Notes: generated by a model from the sequence alone, not told the origin. Counted from the first letter of the stretch, positions 8,018 to 16,792 are shown. The stretch: 64,000 bases of DNA from Acidimicrobiaceae bacterium (GCA_003151475.1 PLXQ01000042.1:1-64000); one strand, 5' to 3'. Program-made: numbers and translations.

Positions 8018-8203
8018 CGGGATAGCTCGCGTGCGGACGTCGTCAGCGTAGATCGAGCGGTCTCGGAAGGCGCTCTGCACAGAGGATGCGCCTTACAGGA
8101 CCATCCAACCGTTTGCGCGCTGCGTCCGCAAGGCGTGCTCACGGATCCATTCGGACGTTCTTGGTAGACAACGCCGAGCGTCGCCCTCGGCCACCGGGGA
8201 GCT

Positions 8204-8400
8204 TTGACCTGCGACTGTCCCTGGCTGAGCGATAAGAGATCTCCCGGGGCTTGGCGGCCGGGGAATCGTTGCGAGCCATTGCCAACTCCATGGGTCGAGC
8301 CCCATCAAGGTGTGTCGGGTGGTGGGTTCCAACGGCGGGCGCAGCCACTACCGGGCCCTTCGCGCCGAACGCGCCGCCCCGACATAGGGCTCGGTGTCTA
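8204..8400 (+). pseudogene. IS30-family transposase N-terminal remnant
   Basis: The frame reads LRLSLAER, stop, EISRGLAAGESLRAIANSMG and RAPS, then shifts frame to VGSNGGRSHYRALRAERAA. This is the N-terminal HTH region of IS30 transposases (LSLAEREEISRGLA..GxSLRxIAxxLGRSPSTVSREV..NGGR..YRA). It has at least one in-frame stop and one frameshift, and the catalytic DDE part is missing. Confidence 0.68.
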
Positions 8401-8902
8401 GCCGCGCCGCTCCACAGGGTTCGGGTTGCCATCTCGAGGATCCTCTCCAGACCATGTCGCGGGAGGATCACTCGCCGGGAAGGACTCCTCACCCGCCTCA
8501 TCGATCAACTCGTCAGAACGAGCGAGCGAGATCTCCTCCCTCGCTTGACGGCTTGAATCCTGAACCATGGCGTCACATCCCTACCTCTCACGTTCTACAT
8601 GGACCTTACTCAGCGTGGTGCCCAAACTCGCATGCGCCAACTTTGGCAATCCCGCTGCCACATTTTCAAGATCCTGGGAGCTGCCTACGCTGCCTAGGAC
8701 GTCTCGAATCGGGGCCCGGTGACAAGTAAGTCCCAGAGCTTCGCGATCGCGTCGTGAGAACTGGGACAACCGTTGGCATCCTGTAACGCGGCTGGAGGAA
8801 TAACCAATGCACCCGAACTTCGTTGACTCATCCGGTTAGCAAAGCTGGAGCGCCGTTTGCATGGTTTTGATGCAGCCATCAACGGCACAGTCCAGGGGTA
8901 GA
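8401..8902. other. Region without a supported gene
   Basis: About 500 bp between the IS30 remnant and the DUF488 gene. Overlapping short frames show no family. The last 60 bp include a GGGG-type ribosome binding site for the gene at 8903. Probably remnant DNA. Confidence 0.4.
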
Positions 8903-9451
8903 ATGAATGTCACTATGAAGATCTATACCATCGGACATTCTACGCGGGAACTTGCCGACTTCATCGATATCCTAAACACCTATGGCATTGAGATACTGGT
9001 TGACGTGCGCACCATTCCGCGGTCGAACCACACACCCCAATTTAATGGCGATACATTGGGCGAGGTACTAATGAAGAGCCATATCACTTATCATCACCTT
9101 TCAGATTTGGGTGGCCTTCGTCACGCACGCAAAGACTCGATCAACCAGGGCTGGCGCAACTCAAGCTTTCGCGGCTATGCCGACTACATGCAAACGTCTG
9201 ATTTTGAGCGCGGTATAGACGAGCTTATTGCGTTAGCCGTAAAACCCACTGCCCTCATGTGTGCCGAGGCTGTACCGTGGCGCTGTCACCGCTCCATGAT
9301 AGGTGACGCACTTCTCGCACGCAGCTACACGGTGGTGGACATCTTCGACAAACACAAAGCCCAAGATGAAACAATGACCACGTTTGCGAAGGTCAGTGGT
9401 ACAAGCATTCTCTATCCCGCAGATTCGGGCAATCTTGCACCGGGCCCATGA
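8903..9451 (+). CDS. DUF488 family protein
   Basis: A 182-residue DUF488 protein. The N-terminus IYTIGHSTRELADFIDIL, the VDVRTIPRSN strand-turn and the late MCAEAVPWRCHRSMIGDAL motif with two cysteines and an Arg-His pair are the family signatures. Function is unknown for the family. The ATG at 8903 has an AGGGG site; ATG 8915 is possible. Base composition is clearly lower in GC than neighbouring genes, suggesting separate acquisition. It is one of three DUF488-related loci in this element. Confidence 0.87.
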   Translation: MNVTMKIYTIGHSTRELADFIDILNTYGIEILVDVRTIPRSNHTPQFNGDTLGEVLMKSHITYHHLSDLGGLRHARKDSINQGWRNSSFRGYADYMQTSDFERGIDELIALAVKPTALMCAEAVPWRCHRSMIGDALLARSYTVVDIFDKHKAQDETMTTFAKVSGTSILYPADSGNLAPGP

Positions 9452-9481
9452 CGGGGTCGGACCCATTCTTGCTCCGGAGCC

Positions 9482-9817
9482 TTACCCCGTTGGGCCATAA
9501 CCGGCGCGCCGCCCTCTTGCGGCTTCCACATCGACACCAAGTGCTCGCCACTGTGTCGCTTCCTTGGTGCCGAATGCCGCCCGGTGCCAACGCAGCCCAT
9601 CGACGGAGTCCAAGCCGACCCCCCTCCAGCGACCGGCTGTCGCTCTCAATTGTCGGCGATAGTGAACCGCGAACGCGGGCGTAAACCCGTCGCCTTGTGC
9701 CATAGCGGCCTCGAATGAATCGAAGCCCAACATCTTCCAGCCCGCGACCTGTGCGGGGTGGACATCGAACGCGTCCCAGTTCTCAGAGCCCGGGTCCCCT
9801 TCCTTCTTATGAAGCAT
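9482..9817 (-). CDS. Small protein with W..LG helical repeats
   Basis: A 111-residue protein with three to four degenerate repeats of the form W-x-x-x-G-x-(D/T)-x-x-x-A: WKMLGFDSFEAAMAQ, WRGVGLDSVDGLRWHRAAF and WRALGVDVEAARGRRAGYG. Such modules occur in actinobacterial proteins of unknown role. The ATG at 9817 is preferred because an AGGAGAGG site lies just upstream; the frame stays open further to 9925. No signal peptide or membrane segment. It converges on the DUF488 gene with only 30 bp between the two stops. Confidence 0.5.
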   Translation of the reverse strand: MLHKKEGDPGSENWDAFDVHPAQVAGWKMLGFDSFEAAMAQGDGFTPAFAVHYRRQLRATAGRWRGVGLDSVDGLRWHRAAFGTKEATQWRALGVDVEAARGRRAGYGPTG

Positions 9818-10055
9818 TGCCTCTCCTATCATTCGCGTCCGCGCATTCCGTTCCGACTCCGGCCAGCGGTGGCGAGCTCCGCAGCGGTTATGCAACGAGC
9901 CGAGAAACCACCATAGGAGTGCCATCGCGGATCACGTGGAGGACGGCGCCAGCGAGGGAGATCCAGCGAAATGAAAAACGCGCGTCGGACCAGTCAACGT
10001 TGGACAGCTCGGGATCGGCGCGAGGAGCGGACACTGAATCGTTCTCCGGGCGACT

Positions 10056-10256
10056 CGCTTTGACAAGTTGCGGCAGGATTCGTCCTTTCGCGTCCCTCCC
10101 GGCAACCTGGTCACTGAGACGGTCCGCATCGCGCCGACGAGCGACCTCCCCAATGAGACCAACGCCATGTTCAACATTGTCGAGGGCGAGTAGGAGGACA
10201 TCGCCGTCATCAAGAAGTGTGTCGACACGATGGCTTCGGGCGCACCGCCGTCTTGA
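10056..10256 (+). pseudogene. Decayed gene remnant of unknown family
   Basis: A coherent frame reads RFDKLRQDSSFRVPPGNLVT, ETVRIAPTSDL and NAMFNIVEGE, then an in-frame TAG at 10191-10193, then EDIAVIKKCVDTMASG before a final stop. The residue pattern is protein-like across the TAG (a Tyr codon would fit), so this looks like the 3' end of a dead gene. I could not name the family with confidence. Confidence 0.35.
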
Positions 10257-10511
10257 TCGTGGTGGGCCTGGACCGCCGACCGGACGAAAAGAGCGGCTGT
10301 CTGGGTCGAAGCCACTCGACCCCAAATCCCACGATCCCCGCCCGAGCGCCCCTCCTGGCTGATCGGGGCACGCCACGGGCGGTGGTCCTCGCCCGCCCTC
10401 AGGGTCCCAGGAGCCCCACCAGACCGGAGCGCGCACGGCCCGCGACAGAAGACATGGTGGCCCTCGGTGCTCACGGCAGCGCCTTTCGCACGCCGTCTCG
10501 GGTCTCTGGTG

Positions 10512-11474
10512 TCACCGTCGGCGAGCCCGCAACCGGGGTTGAGCGGGCGTCACGTGGCCGGCGGCGGCCAGGGCGTCGAGCAGCAGGTGGAAGTACACAA
10601 GCCCCCCGTAGGGCCACCAAGCCCGTGCCAACTCGGCCACTTCATCGTAACCAGCCGACGAGGAAAGGCCGAATCTCCGCCGGAGGTTGTTGCGAGCCCC
10701 GACGTCGTCTCCCGGAAGCACGTGATGGCGACCAAGTCCCCGCAGGAGCGTGTATTCGGCGCTCCAGCGCCCCACGCCGGTGAGTTCGAGCAGGATTCCG
10801 AGGGCACGGTCGTCGGGCTCGTTCCGCAGCGCTTCGAGGTCGAGCTCCCCCACCGCCACTTGGTCGGCGAGGGTCCTTATGGCTCGGGCTTTAGCCCCGC
10901 TAAACCCCAGCTCTCGCAGAAGCTCAGGATCGGCTCCGGCCAGCCGTTCGGGGGTTGGAAAGCCGGGCGGCGAGCCACGGCGGCCGGAGGTGGTCGGGCC
11001 GAAGCGCTCCGCCAGTCGGTTGAGGAGATGGATCCCAACCACGAGGGAGAGCTGTTGACAAGCGATGGCGTTCACCACCGCCTCGAAGACGCTCGGAAAG
11101 CATGGCGGCCGAACACCACGGAATCGCCGGACGAGCATCCGGAGCCGCTCGTCGCGCTCCGCCAGTCGGTAGAAGCCTCCGAGATCGACGCCGAGCCCCA
11201 GGGTGCGTTCGACGACACGACGGGCTTCGGCGACACCGTCGTCGCTAAGCGCACCGGAGGAGCCTCGAAGCTCCACGCCGAGCACAGGCGACGCCGGTTC
11301 CTGCAGTTGGCGGACACTGATCTCGACTGGCCGCTCATACACCACCAGGGTGCGCCGATAGCCCGAACCGTCCCACCAGTCGACGGCGTTGTGGGGTCGT
11401 CGCCGCAACGCCCACACGGTGAGATCAAGGCGAAACGGGGCCCGTACTTCGATCTGAAGTTGGCGCACCACCAC
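10512..11474 (-). CDS. alkA: DNA-3-methyladenine glycosylase II (AlkA-like)
   Basis: A 320-residue HhH-GPD base-excision repair glycosylase that removes alkylated purines. The N-terminal about 1-110 is the AlkA_N-like beta domain (PFRLDLTVWALRR). The catalytic domain carries a helix-hairpin-helix, LLELTGVGRWSAEYTLLRGL, followed by LPGDDVGARNNL, which holds the catalytic Asp. It starts at tandem GTG codons with no strong ribosome binding site, so the exact start is uncertain. It stands beside a decayed DUF488 gene on the same strand; DUF488 and alkylation repair have no established link. Confidence 0.88.
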   Translation of the reverse strand: MVVRQLQIEVRAPFRLDLTVWALRRRPHNAVDWWDGSGYRRTLVVYERPVEISVRQLQEPASPVLGVELRGSSGALSDDGVAEARRVVERTLGLGVDLGGFYRLAERDERLRMLVRRFRGVRPPCFPSVFEAVVNAIACQQLSLVVGIHLLNRLAERFGPTTSGRRGSPPGFPTPERLAGADPELLRELGFSGAKARAIRTLADQVAVGELDLEALRNEPDDRALGILLELTGVGRWSAEYTLLRGLGRHHVLPGDDVGARNNLRRRFGLSSSAGYDEVAELARAWWPYGGLVYFHLLLDALAAAGHVTPAQPRLRARRR

Positions 11475-11479
11475 CAGTG

Positions 11480-11831
11480 CTACCGGCCCCAGTGTTCGAT
11501 GACGTTGTGCGGCACAGCGGCACCAGAGTGTTCGACGTCTTGGATGGTTGCGAACAGGACGAGCTGCCGAAGGCGCAGGCGAGCGATCCCATCAGCGGCG
11601 GGTGGCGCGGATAGCTCACGCTCGGTGGTGACGAGAGAACTTAGTGAAACGAGCCGGGTCGTGCCCGGACCAGTGCCACAGGTGGCTGTCCGGTGCGGCG
11701 TCTGTGGCCCACGTTTCGAAGTCGGCGGCGGCCGAAAACACGCCGCGAGGCTGCACCTGGTCGATGTACTCCCACCCGACGACGTGGGTTCGCCTCTTGA
11801 TCTCGCTGCAGGCGCCGAGGGGTCGTCGCAC
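11480..11831 (-). pseudogene. DUF488 pseudogene
   Basis: Two minus-strand frames carry consecutive parts of a DUF488 protein. One reads RGVFSAAADFETWATDAAPD and then HLWHWSGHDPARFTKF, matching the family's WLKDVAPSxELRxWxGHDPxRFxxF block. The other reads LRQLVLFATIQDVEHSGAAV, matching its C-terminus. A stop and frameshift separate them. The intact neighbour at 12716 shows the same two blocks in one frame. It lies just upstream of alkA. Confidence 0.62.
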
Positions 11832-12069
11832 TTCTCCAAGGACTCTGTCATCGACGGCATCGTCATGGTCGCCATTGTGTCCAACAGGGCGAGCGAGTCA
11901 TAGCCGAACGCGTACCAGTCAGAAACCTCAATGCTCCGACTACGGTGGCCTGAGTGCGAGACAAGCTGGCTGCTTGCCAAACCGACCACCTTCCGTTGGG
12001 TGCGGATAACTCCATAGTCGTATCGGTGCACGGCGGACTGTCTAATCTGCGCCGGCGCCGGCTGGTGGG

Positions 12070-12402
12070 GTGACGGGGGTATCGGTCGTGACCTGGACGC
12101 GCGCCTGCGCGACCGCCGATCTTGTCGAGAACAGACCCCTCGGTGTTGTGGTTGATGAGGTCGCCGTGTGCCTAGTGCGCACCGGTGGTGAGCTGTTCGC
12201 GGTGCACGACGAGTGCACGCACGAAGCGGTCCCGTTGTCCGAGGGTGAGGTGGACGATGGTGTCATCGAATGCTGGCGGCATGGCTCATGCTTCGATCTG
12301 CGGACCGGTGCAGTTCTGAACCTGCCCGCGATCCGTCCGGTTGCCGTCTATCCGGTTCGGGAAGCAGCCGACGACGTACTGGTAGATGTTCATCACGCGT
12401 GA
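12070..12402 (+). CDS. Rieske [2Fe-2S] ferredoxin-like protein
   Basis: A 110-residue Rieske protein. The two cluster motifs are CTHEAVPLSEG (Cys-x-His) and CWRHGSCFDLRTG (Cys-x-x-His). Its size and the following GAVLNLPAIRPVAVYPV segment match the ferredoxin components of non-haem oxygenase systems or NirD-like proteins. No oxygenase, reductase or nitrite reductase gene is adjacent, so its electron partner is unknown. GTG at 12070 is taken as the start; GTG 12088 is possible. Cytoplasmic. Confidence 0.85.
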   Translation: MTGVSVVTWTRACATADLVENRPLGVVVDEVAVCLVRTGGELFAVHDECTHEAVPLSEGEVDDGVIECWRHGSCFDLRTGAVLNLPAIRPVAVYPVREAADDVLVDVHHA

Positions 12403-12428
12403 ATGGCAGCACAGTTGACGCGGCGCGC

Positions 12429-12629
12429 TCAACCAAGACTCAGGGGGTCCTGAGCCCACCGGACCGTATCGCCCGCGGTGGTCGTGAGCCGAAGTCCCGC
12501 GTCTGTGGCGAGCACCATAGCTACCTCTCTGGACCCAAAGAGGCGATCGAACCCACCCTCCACATAGGTCACTTCGATCTGGTGACCATTCTGGTACCAG
12601 ACCACGCCGGCAATCTCTCGTTCGGCCAT
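12429..12629 (-). CDS. Small hypothetical protein (66 aa)
   Basis: Starts MAEREIAGVVWYQNGHQIEV with a strong AAGGAG site seven bases before ATG 12629. The frame stays open upstream to 13019 but only by running antisense into the neighbouring gene. The chain is beta-rich, without cysteines or membrane segments. No family recognised. It ends 26 bp from the Rieske gene, convergently. Confidence 0.55.
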   Translation of the reverse strand: MAEREIAGVVWYQNGHQIEVTYVEGGFDRLFGSREVAMVLATDAGLRLTTTAGDTVRWAQDPLSLG

Positions 12630-12715
12630 TGGATCTCCTTGACTCTTGACGATTTGGCGCTGTGGTTCTAGGCCGCGAATTTTCGGATTATCCAGGGTTC
12701 GATACCGCGCTGCTC

Positions 12716-13540
12716 TCAGCTCTCTGCCATCACCTGGCCGAGCACAGCTGCTCCGGAGTGCTCGAGGTCTCGGGTGGCTGTGAGGAGCACCACACCAGAC
12801 TCCCGAGCTGTCTTGCGCAGCGCGATGAGCGCGTCGCGAGCTGGGCCAGCTGCAAGCTCGTTTCGGTAACGACGACCGAATTCCTCGAAGCGTTCCTGAA
12901 CATGTCCATACCACTTGCGAAGTTGCGCGCTGGGAGCGACATCCTTGAGCCACTGGTCGAAGGGCGCCTCCGCTTTGGCCATCCCCCGCGGCCACAACCG
13001 GTCGACGAGGATCTTGCATGCCGAACCTTCGAGGTCGTCATAGACCCGACCAATATCTACCTTGAAGCAATATTCGCCCCGCTCGTCAGGCGGTGACGGC
13101 GACCCGGCAAAGCCATGAGTCCGCTGCACCGGAGCCAGTCCCTCCCACACGCCCGGGAGCTGGCGAGCAAGACGTGTGAGTTCCTCGAGATGCAGGGCCG
13201 ACAGAGCCTCAAGACGTTCGGCGCCGGTGCTGGTGAGTTGCAGCCGAACGACCCGGTGATCCTTTTCGTCCCGAGTCCGGCATACCAAGCCGTCCGCATC
13301 AGCACGGTCGATGAGACCCACCGCGCTGTGGTGGCGCAGCAGCAGGTAGTCGGCCACCTCGCCAACGGTTGGGCCTTTGGCATCGCCGTGCCCTCGTATG
13401 GCAAGCAGCAGTTGGTGTTGAGCGGGCGTCAGGCCGGCGGTGCGCGCCTGCTGTTCGCTCCAACGCTCAAAGTGCCGAAGCCCGGTTCGCAGGGCGAGGA
13501 GCCGGCGATAGACGTCGTCGGGCAGGCTCACTCGTGTCAC
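12716..13540 (-). CDS. MarR-type regulator fused to DUF488 domain
   Basis: A 274-residue protein. About 1-145 is a MarR winged helix: LTPAQHQLLLAIRGHG, VGEVADYLLLRHHSAVGLID and the wing DEKDHRVVRLQLTSTG. After a short linker, about 155-274 is a full DUF488 domain: LVDRLWPRGMAKAEAPFDQW, APSAQLRKWYGH, ERFEEFGRRYRNEL and TATRDLEHSGAAV. The fusion is in one uninterrupted frame. The start GTG 13540 lies inside a 25-bp palindrome, consistent with autorepression; frames further upstream are antisense to the ClC gene. The DUF488 part may sense a ligand or act enzymatically under its own regulator. Confidence 0.85.
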   Translation of the reverse strand: MTRVSLPDDVYRRLLALRTGLRHFERWSEQQARTAGLTPAQHQLLLAIRGHGDAKGPTVGEVADYLLLRHHSAVGLIDRADADGLVCRTRDEKDHRVVRLQLTSTGAERLEALSALHLEELTRLARQLPGVWEGLAPVQRTHGFAGSPSPPDERGEYCFKVDIGRVYDDLEGSACKILVDRLWPRGMAKAEAPFDQWLKDVAPSAQLRKWYGHVQERFEEFGRRYRNELAAGPARDALIALRKTARESGVVLLTATRDLEHSGAAVLGQVMAES

Positions 13541-13557
13541 GATACCATCGTAACACG
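13533..13557. promoter_or_regulatory. 25-bp palindromic operator of the MarR-DUF488 gene
   Basis: CGTGT-n-ACGAT-nnn-ATCGT-n-ACACG is symmetric except at the marked positions. It spans the MarR-DUF488 start codon and lies in the 97-bp gap before the divergent ClC channel gene. Length and position fit a MarR dimer site that could control both genes. Binding is inferred from symmetry alone. Confidence 0.68.
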
Positions 13558-13637
13558 ATGCAATGGACCTATCCGTGCCCTCCTGGTGCTGTGAGGTGCC
13601 TGCCTCGTCCTCGGTCTGAGTGCCGAGGCTCGGGGGT

Positions 13638-15638
13638 ATGACTGAGCAGGGCGGCGCATCTGAGGCGGTTCCGACCGAGGAAGCTGCCAGCGAAGCCGGG
13701 GCGGTGACGGCAGAGAGCGCTGAAGTCCGCGAAGCGCCTGAACGTGTCGCGTCGGGCGCGGAAGCTACCTCCTTCGGGATTGACCACGGCATCCAAGGCG
13801 CCAGCGAGCGAGCGCTCGGTGACTTCACCGCCAGCCCTGAGCTCCTGCGCCTCGTCCCGCTGGCCCTGGCCGTCGGCGTCTTCGCAGCGGGCATCTCGTT
13901 GGCGCTGCTCGACATGATCGGGTTCTTCACCAACCTCTTCTACTACCAGCGGATCAGCGTCCACCTTGTCTCGCCCAATGCCAACACCTTGGGCGCCATC
14001 GCCGTCGTCATCCCGATCGGCGGCGGCCTGATCATCGGGCTCATGGCCCGTTTCGGCTCCGAGCAGATCCGAGGCCACGGCATTCCCGAAGCGATGGAGC
14101 GGATCCTCATAAACGGCAGCAAGGTCCAACCGCGCCTCGCCGTCTTGAAACCCATTTCGAGCGCCATCAGCATCGGCACGGGCGGCCCGTTCGGAGCCGA
14201 GGGTCCGATCATCTTGACCGGTGGTGCCATCGGCTCGATTGTCGGCCAGCTCTTCCATCTCACTGCCGCTCAGCGGCGGAGCCTGCTCGTCGCGGGCGCG
14301 GCCGCAGGCATGAGCGCTGTATTCGGGACCCCCGTGGCGGCCACCCTCTTCGGCGTCGAACTGCTCGCCTTCGAGTTCAAACCCCGTTCGATGGTGCTCA
14401 TCGGGTTGGCGGCAGCAACCGCAGACGGGTTGCGGATGGTGATGGCCAACGCCGGCCTCGTCGCTCCCCAGCCGCTCTTCCCGGTGCCCAGTCACCTGCC
14501 GCTCGGTGGCATGGCGCTACTCGGCGCCGCTGCGGTCGGGATCATGACCGGAGGAGCCGCCTGGCTCATGACGCAGTTCGTCTACCGCGCTGAAGATGCC
14601 TTCAAGACCCTAGCCCGACACCTCCATTGGATGTGGTGGCCGATGATCGGTGGGCTCATCATCGGCGTCGGTGGCCTCATCGATCCCCGTACGCTCGGTG
14701 TGGGCTACAACACCATCCATGCTGAACTGCTCGGCCAGCTCGGTGTCGGCACGCTTGTGTCGTTGTTCGTCGTCAAGCTTGTTATCTGGTCAGGCGGACT
14801 CGGGAGCGGAACGAGCGGAGGCATCCTCGCTCCGATCCTCATCATGGGGGCCGCTCTCGGGGGCGTCCTTGGTCACGTCCTGCCCGGAGCGACGCCAGGG
14901 GTGTGGGCGCTCATCGGGATGGCCGGAGCCCTCGCTGGAGTCACACGGTCCCCCTTCACCGCCATTATTTTCGCCTTCGAGCTCACCCACGACCAGAACA
15001 GCCTGCTTGCCCTCCTCGTGGTGGCCACCGTGTCCCATCTGGTCAGCGTGCTCGTGCTCAAGCGGTCGATCCTGACCGAGAAGGTCGCCCGGCGCGGCTT
15101 CCACGTCATGCGGGAGTACGCCGTTGATCCGCTCGAAGCGACCTTCGTGCGCGAGGTCATGGACACCGACGTCTACACGGTCGAGCCGACCCGCCAGCTC
15201 ACCGACATCTACCAGGCCCTGAGCGAAGGGTCGCGCGAGCGGCGTCAGCGCCTGTATCCGGTGCTCAGCACCGACGGCCGCCTGGTCGGAGTCCTCCCGT
15301 GGTCAACGGTGCTCGCAGCCAGAGACCACCCAGACCGACAGGTGCACGAAGCCATGATCCCCCCAATAGCGGTGGCTCACCCCGAGGAGATCTTGCGCTC
15401 GGTAGCTGATCGGATGGCCGCCCGCGATCTCGGTGTCATCCCCGTGGTCGATTCGAATGACACGAGTCACCTCGAAGGCCTCATCACCCAGTTCGACCTC
15501 CTCCAGGCCCGGCAGAAGCTACTCGAAGAGGAACGCAACGCCGAGCGAGTGATGACGATGCGGTGGCTGGCGACCAGACGGGCCGAGAACGGTGCGGCTA
15601 CCGACGAACCCGGCGTGCCGGCGCAGGGAACGGAATGA
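13638..15638 (+). CDS. ClC-family chloride channel/transporter with CBS pair
   Basis: A 666-residue membrane protein. After an acidic N-terminal tail, about 80-470 holds the ClC transmembrane core with the anion-site motifs GHGIPEA (normally GSGIP), GPFGAEGPI with the gating Glu, and GSGTSGGILAPI. About 510-640 is a CBS domain pair (REVMDTDVYTVEP, then MIPPIAVAHPEEILRSVADR). Such proteins move chloride or fluoride and can be gated by nucleotides through the CBS pair. The serine to histidine change in the first motif is unusual. The ATG at 13638 is chosen (a GTG at 13620 is in frame). It is divergent from MarR-DUF488. Confidence 0.9.
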   Translation: MTEQGGASEAVPTEEAASEAGAVTAESAEVREAPERVASGAEATSFGIDHGIQGASERALGDFTASPELLRLVPLALAVGVFAAGISLALLDMIGFFTNLFYYQRISVHLVSPNANTLGAIAVVIPIGGGLIIGLMARFGSEQIRGHGIPEAMERILINGSKVQPRLAVLKPISSAISIGTGGPFGAEGPIILTGGAIGSIVGQLFHLTAAQRRSLLVAGAAAGMSAVFGTPVAATLFGVELLAFEFKPRSMVLIGLAAATADGLRMVMANAGLVAPQPLFPVPSHLPLGGMALLGAAAVGIMTGGAAWLMTQFVYRAEDAFKTLARHLHWMWWPMIGGLIIGVGGLIDPRTLGVGYNTIHAELLGQLGVGTLVSLFVVKLVIWSGGLGSGTSGGILAPILIMGAALGGVLGHVLPGATPGVWALIGMAGALAGVTRSPFTAIIFAFELTHDQNSLLALLVVATVSHLVSVLVLKRSILTEKVARRGFHVMREYAVDPLEATFVREVMDTDVYTVEPTRQLTDIYQALSEGSRERRQRLYPVLSTDGRLVGVLPWSTVLAARDHPDRQVHEAMIPPIAVAHPEEILRSVADRMAARDLGVIPVVDSNDTSHLEGLITQFDLLQARQKLLEEERNAERVMTMRWLATRRAENGAATDEPGVPAQGTE

Positions 15639-15719
15639 ACCGACGCCCGGTGACCGGACTCGGCCTGAGTAGCTCGCGCGCCACCTAGACGAGGAGACGA
15701 TTGGGTAGGCGCAACTCTT

Positions 15720-16120
15720 ATGTGGAGAATCTGCACGTCCGTCACCGACCACCGTTCGGGCTCTAAGCGCCAGCTACTCGGTTTCCACGAAGAGAGGCAT
15801 CGCGCACCAACCTTCGCCATACTCGCCCGAGTGGTGGCGGACCGGGGGAGCACGGCCCATACCAGATGGGCGCTGCCACAACCGGGCGGCTGGAACCGGC
15901 TTACGATTCAGCTCCCGGACCTCGCCACCACCGTTGAGACGCTTCGATGAGCGGCGCACGCTTCCTCAACGACGTCGTGACCGGTACAAGCGGCATGCAG
16001 ATCCTGCTCGAGGACCCGTCGGGCAACCCGATCGAGCTGTTCGAGCCGATTCTGTCTAAAGCGACGCTGCGGTCTTCAGGCGAAGTCGTCGCTTGGGATT
16101 TCGGCGCCCATAACGGCTGA
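15720..16120 (+). pseudogene. VOC (glyoxalase/dioxygenase-fold) protein, frameshifted
   Basis: The first frame ends GGWNRLTIQLPDLATTVETLR at a TGA. The homology resumes in the next frame at 15947 as MSGARFLNDVVTGTSGMQIL, then LEDPSGNPIELFEP. The second part is the metal-site C-terminal strand set of VOC proteins. One missing base near 15946 accounts for the break. The second frame alone is 57 residues, too short for a VOC module. Probably dead, unless the base is a sequencing error. Confidence 0.6.
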
Positions 16121-16201
16121 CACCTCCCGCAACAAGTCCTCGACTGGCCTGGCGCTGTGTACCGTGGTGCGCTCGCCGATCCAATACTGCGAAAGGGTCG
16201 C

Positions 16202-16711
16202 TCAGTCAGTGTCGCCCTTCGCTCCCCGCGTACCCGTCTGTAGTTGGGTAGGTTCCCAGGCAATTCTCGGAAGCTGGCGCGCCAGAGACGCCGCGATCCT
16301 GGCGGCGTGAGCCTTCGCCTTCTCCGCCAACGGGCCGGACCAGGTGTGGTCGATCGTGATGATCCATAGTGCGTACCAACGGTCGAAGTTTTCGGCCGTG
16401 AACGCCTGTAGATCGTGCATGCGGCGATGAGCGTCCAGAATCGCACCCTGGTAGCTCGGGTCCCCCAGGAGGACGCGGCACCAGTAGTCAATCAACAACG
16501 GGATGTGGTGACTCCAATCGACTTCTGCCACTTCCGAAAAGACAGGACCGAGGTTGTCGTCCATGATCAGTTCCCGGTAGAAGCTCACGACCAGGTCGTG
16601 GATCTGTCCACGCGTGGCGAGGTCAACCGCTGGTCCAACATCTGGCGAACCGATGTCAAAGGTGTCGGCCCTCTTCATCGATGTCTGCGCTGCGAGCCGT
16701 CGCTCACTCAT
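16202..16711 (-). CDS. Group III-like truncated haemoglobin
   Basis: A globin of about 169 residues. It shows the truncated-globin pattern: IHDLVVSFYRELIMDDNLGP, VFSEVAEVDWSHHIPLLIDY, WCRVLLGDPSYQG, then AHRRMHDLQAF, which supplies the proximal haem His. These proteins bind O2 or NO and often act in nitrosative stress. The start at 16711 (MSERRL) is used; an ATG at 16726 is in frame. The upstream neighbour on the same strand carries a YeaR-like DUF1971 domain, a family tied to nitrate/NO response, so a joint detoxification role is likely but inferred. Confidence 0.83.
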   Translation of the reverse strand: MSERRLAAQTSMKRADTFDIGSPDVGPAVDLATRGQIHDLVVSFYRELIMDDNLGPVFSEVAEVDWSHHIPLLIDYWCRVLLGDPSYQGAILDAHRRMHDLQAFTAENFDRWYALWIITIDHTWSGPLAEKAKAHAARIAASLARQLPRIAWEPTQLQTGTRGAKGDTD

Positions 16712-16792
16712 GACGCCCGTTTCCATTGCGTAACCGGGAACCAGGTCCTGCCATCAGCGCACCCGATGGCGCTGTCCACCTCGGAAGACATG

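Noticed and set aside
10467..11903. A 478-residue plus-strand protein
   Set aside because: It is the antisense shadow of alkA; only the minus strand shows HhH-GPD motifs.
12716..13933. N-terminal extension of MarR-DUF488 to 13933
   Set aside because: The extension overlaps the ClC gene antisense and lacks a domain; the GTG at 13540 fits the palindrome and the MarR family length.
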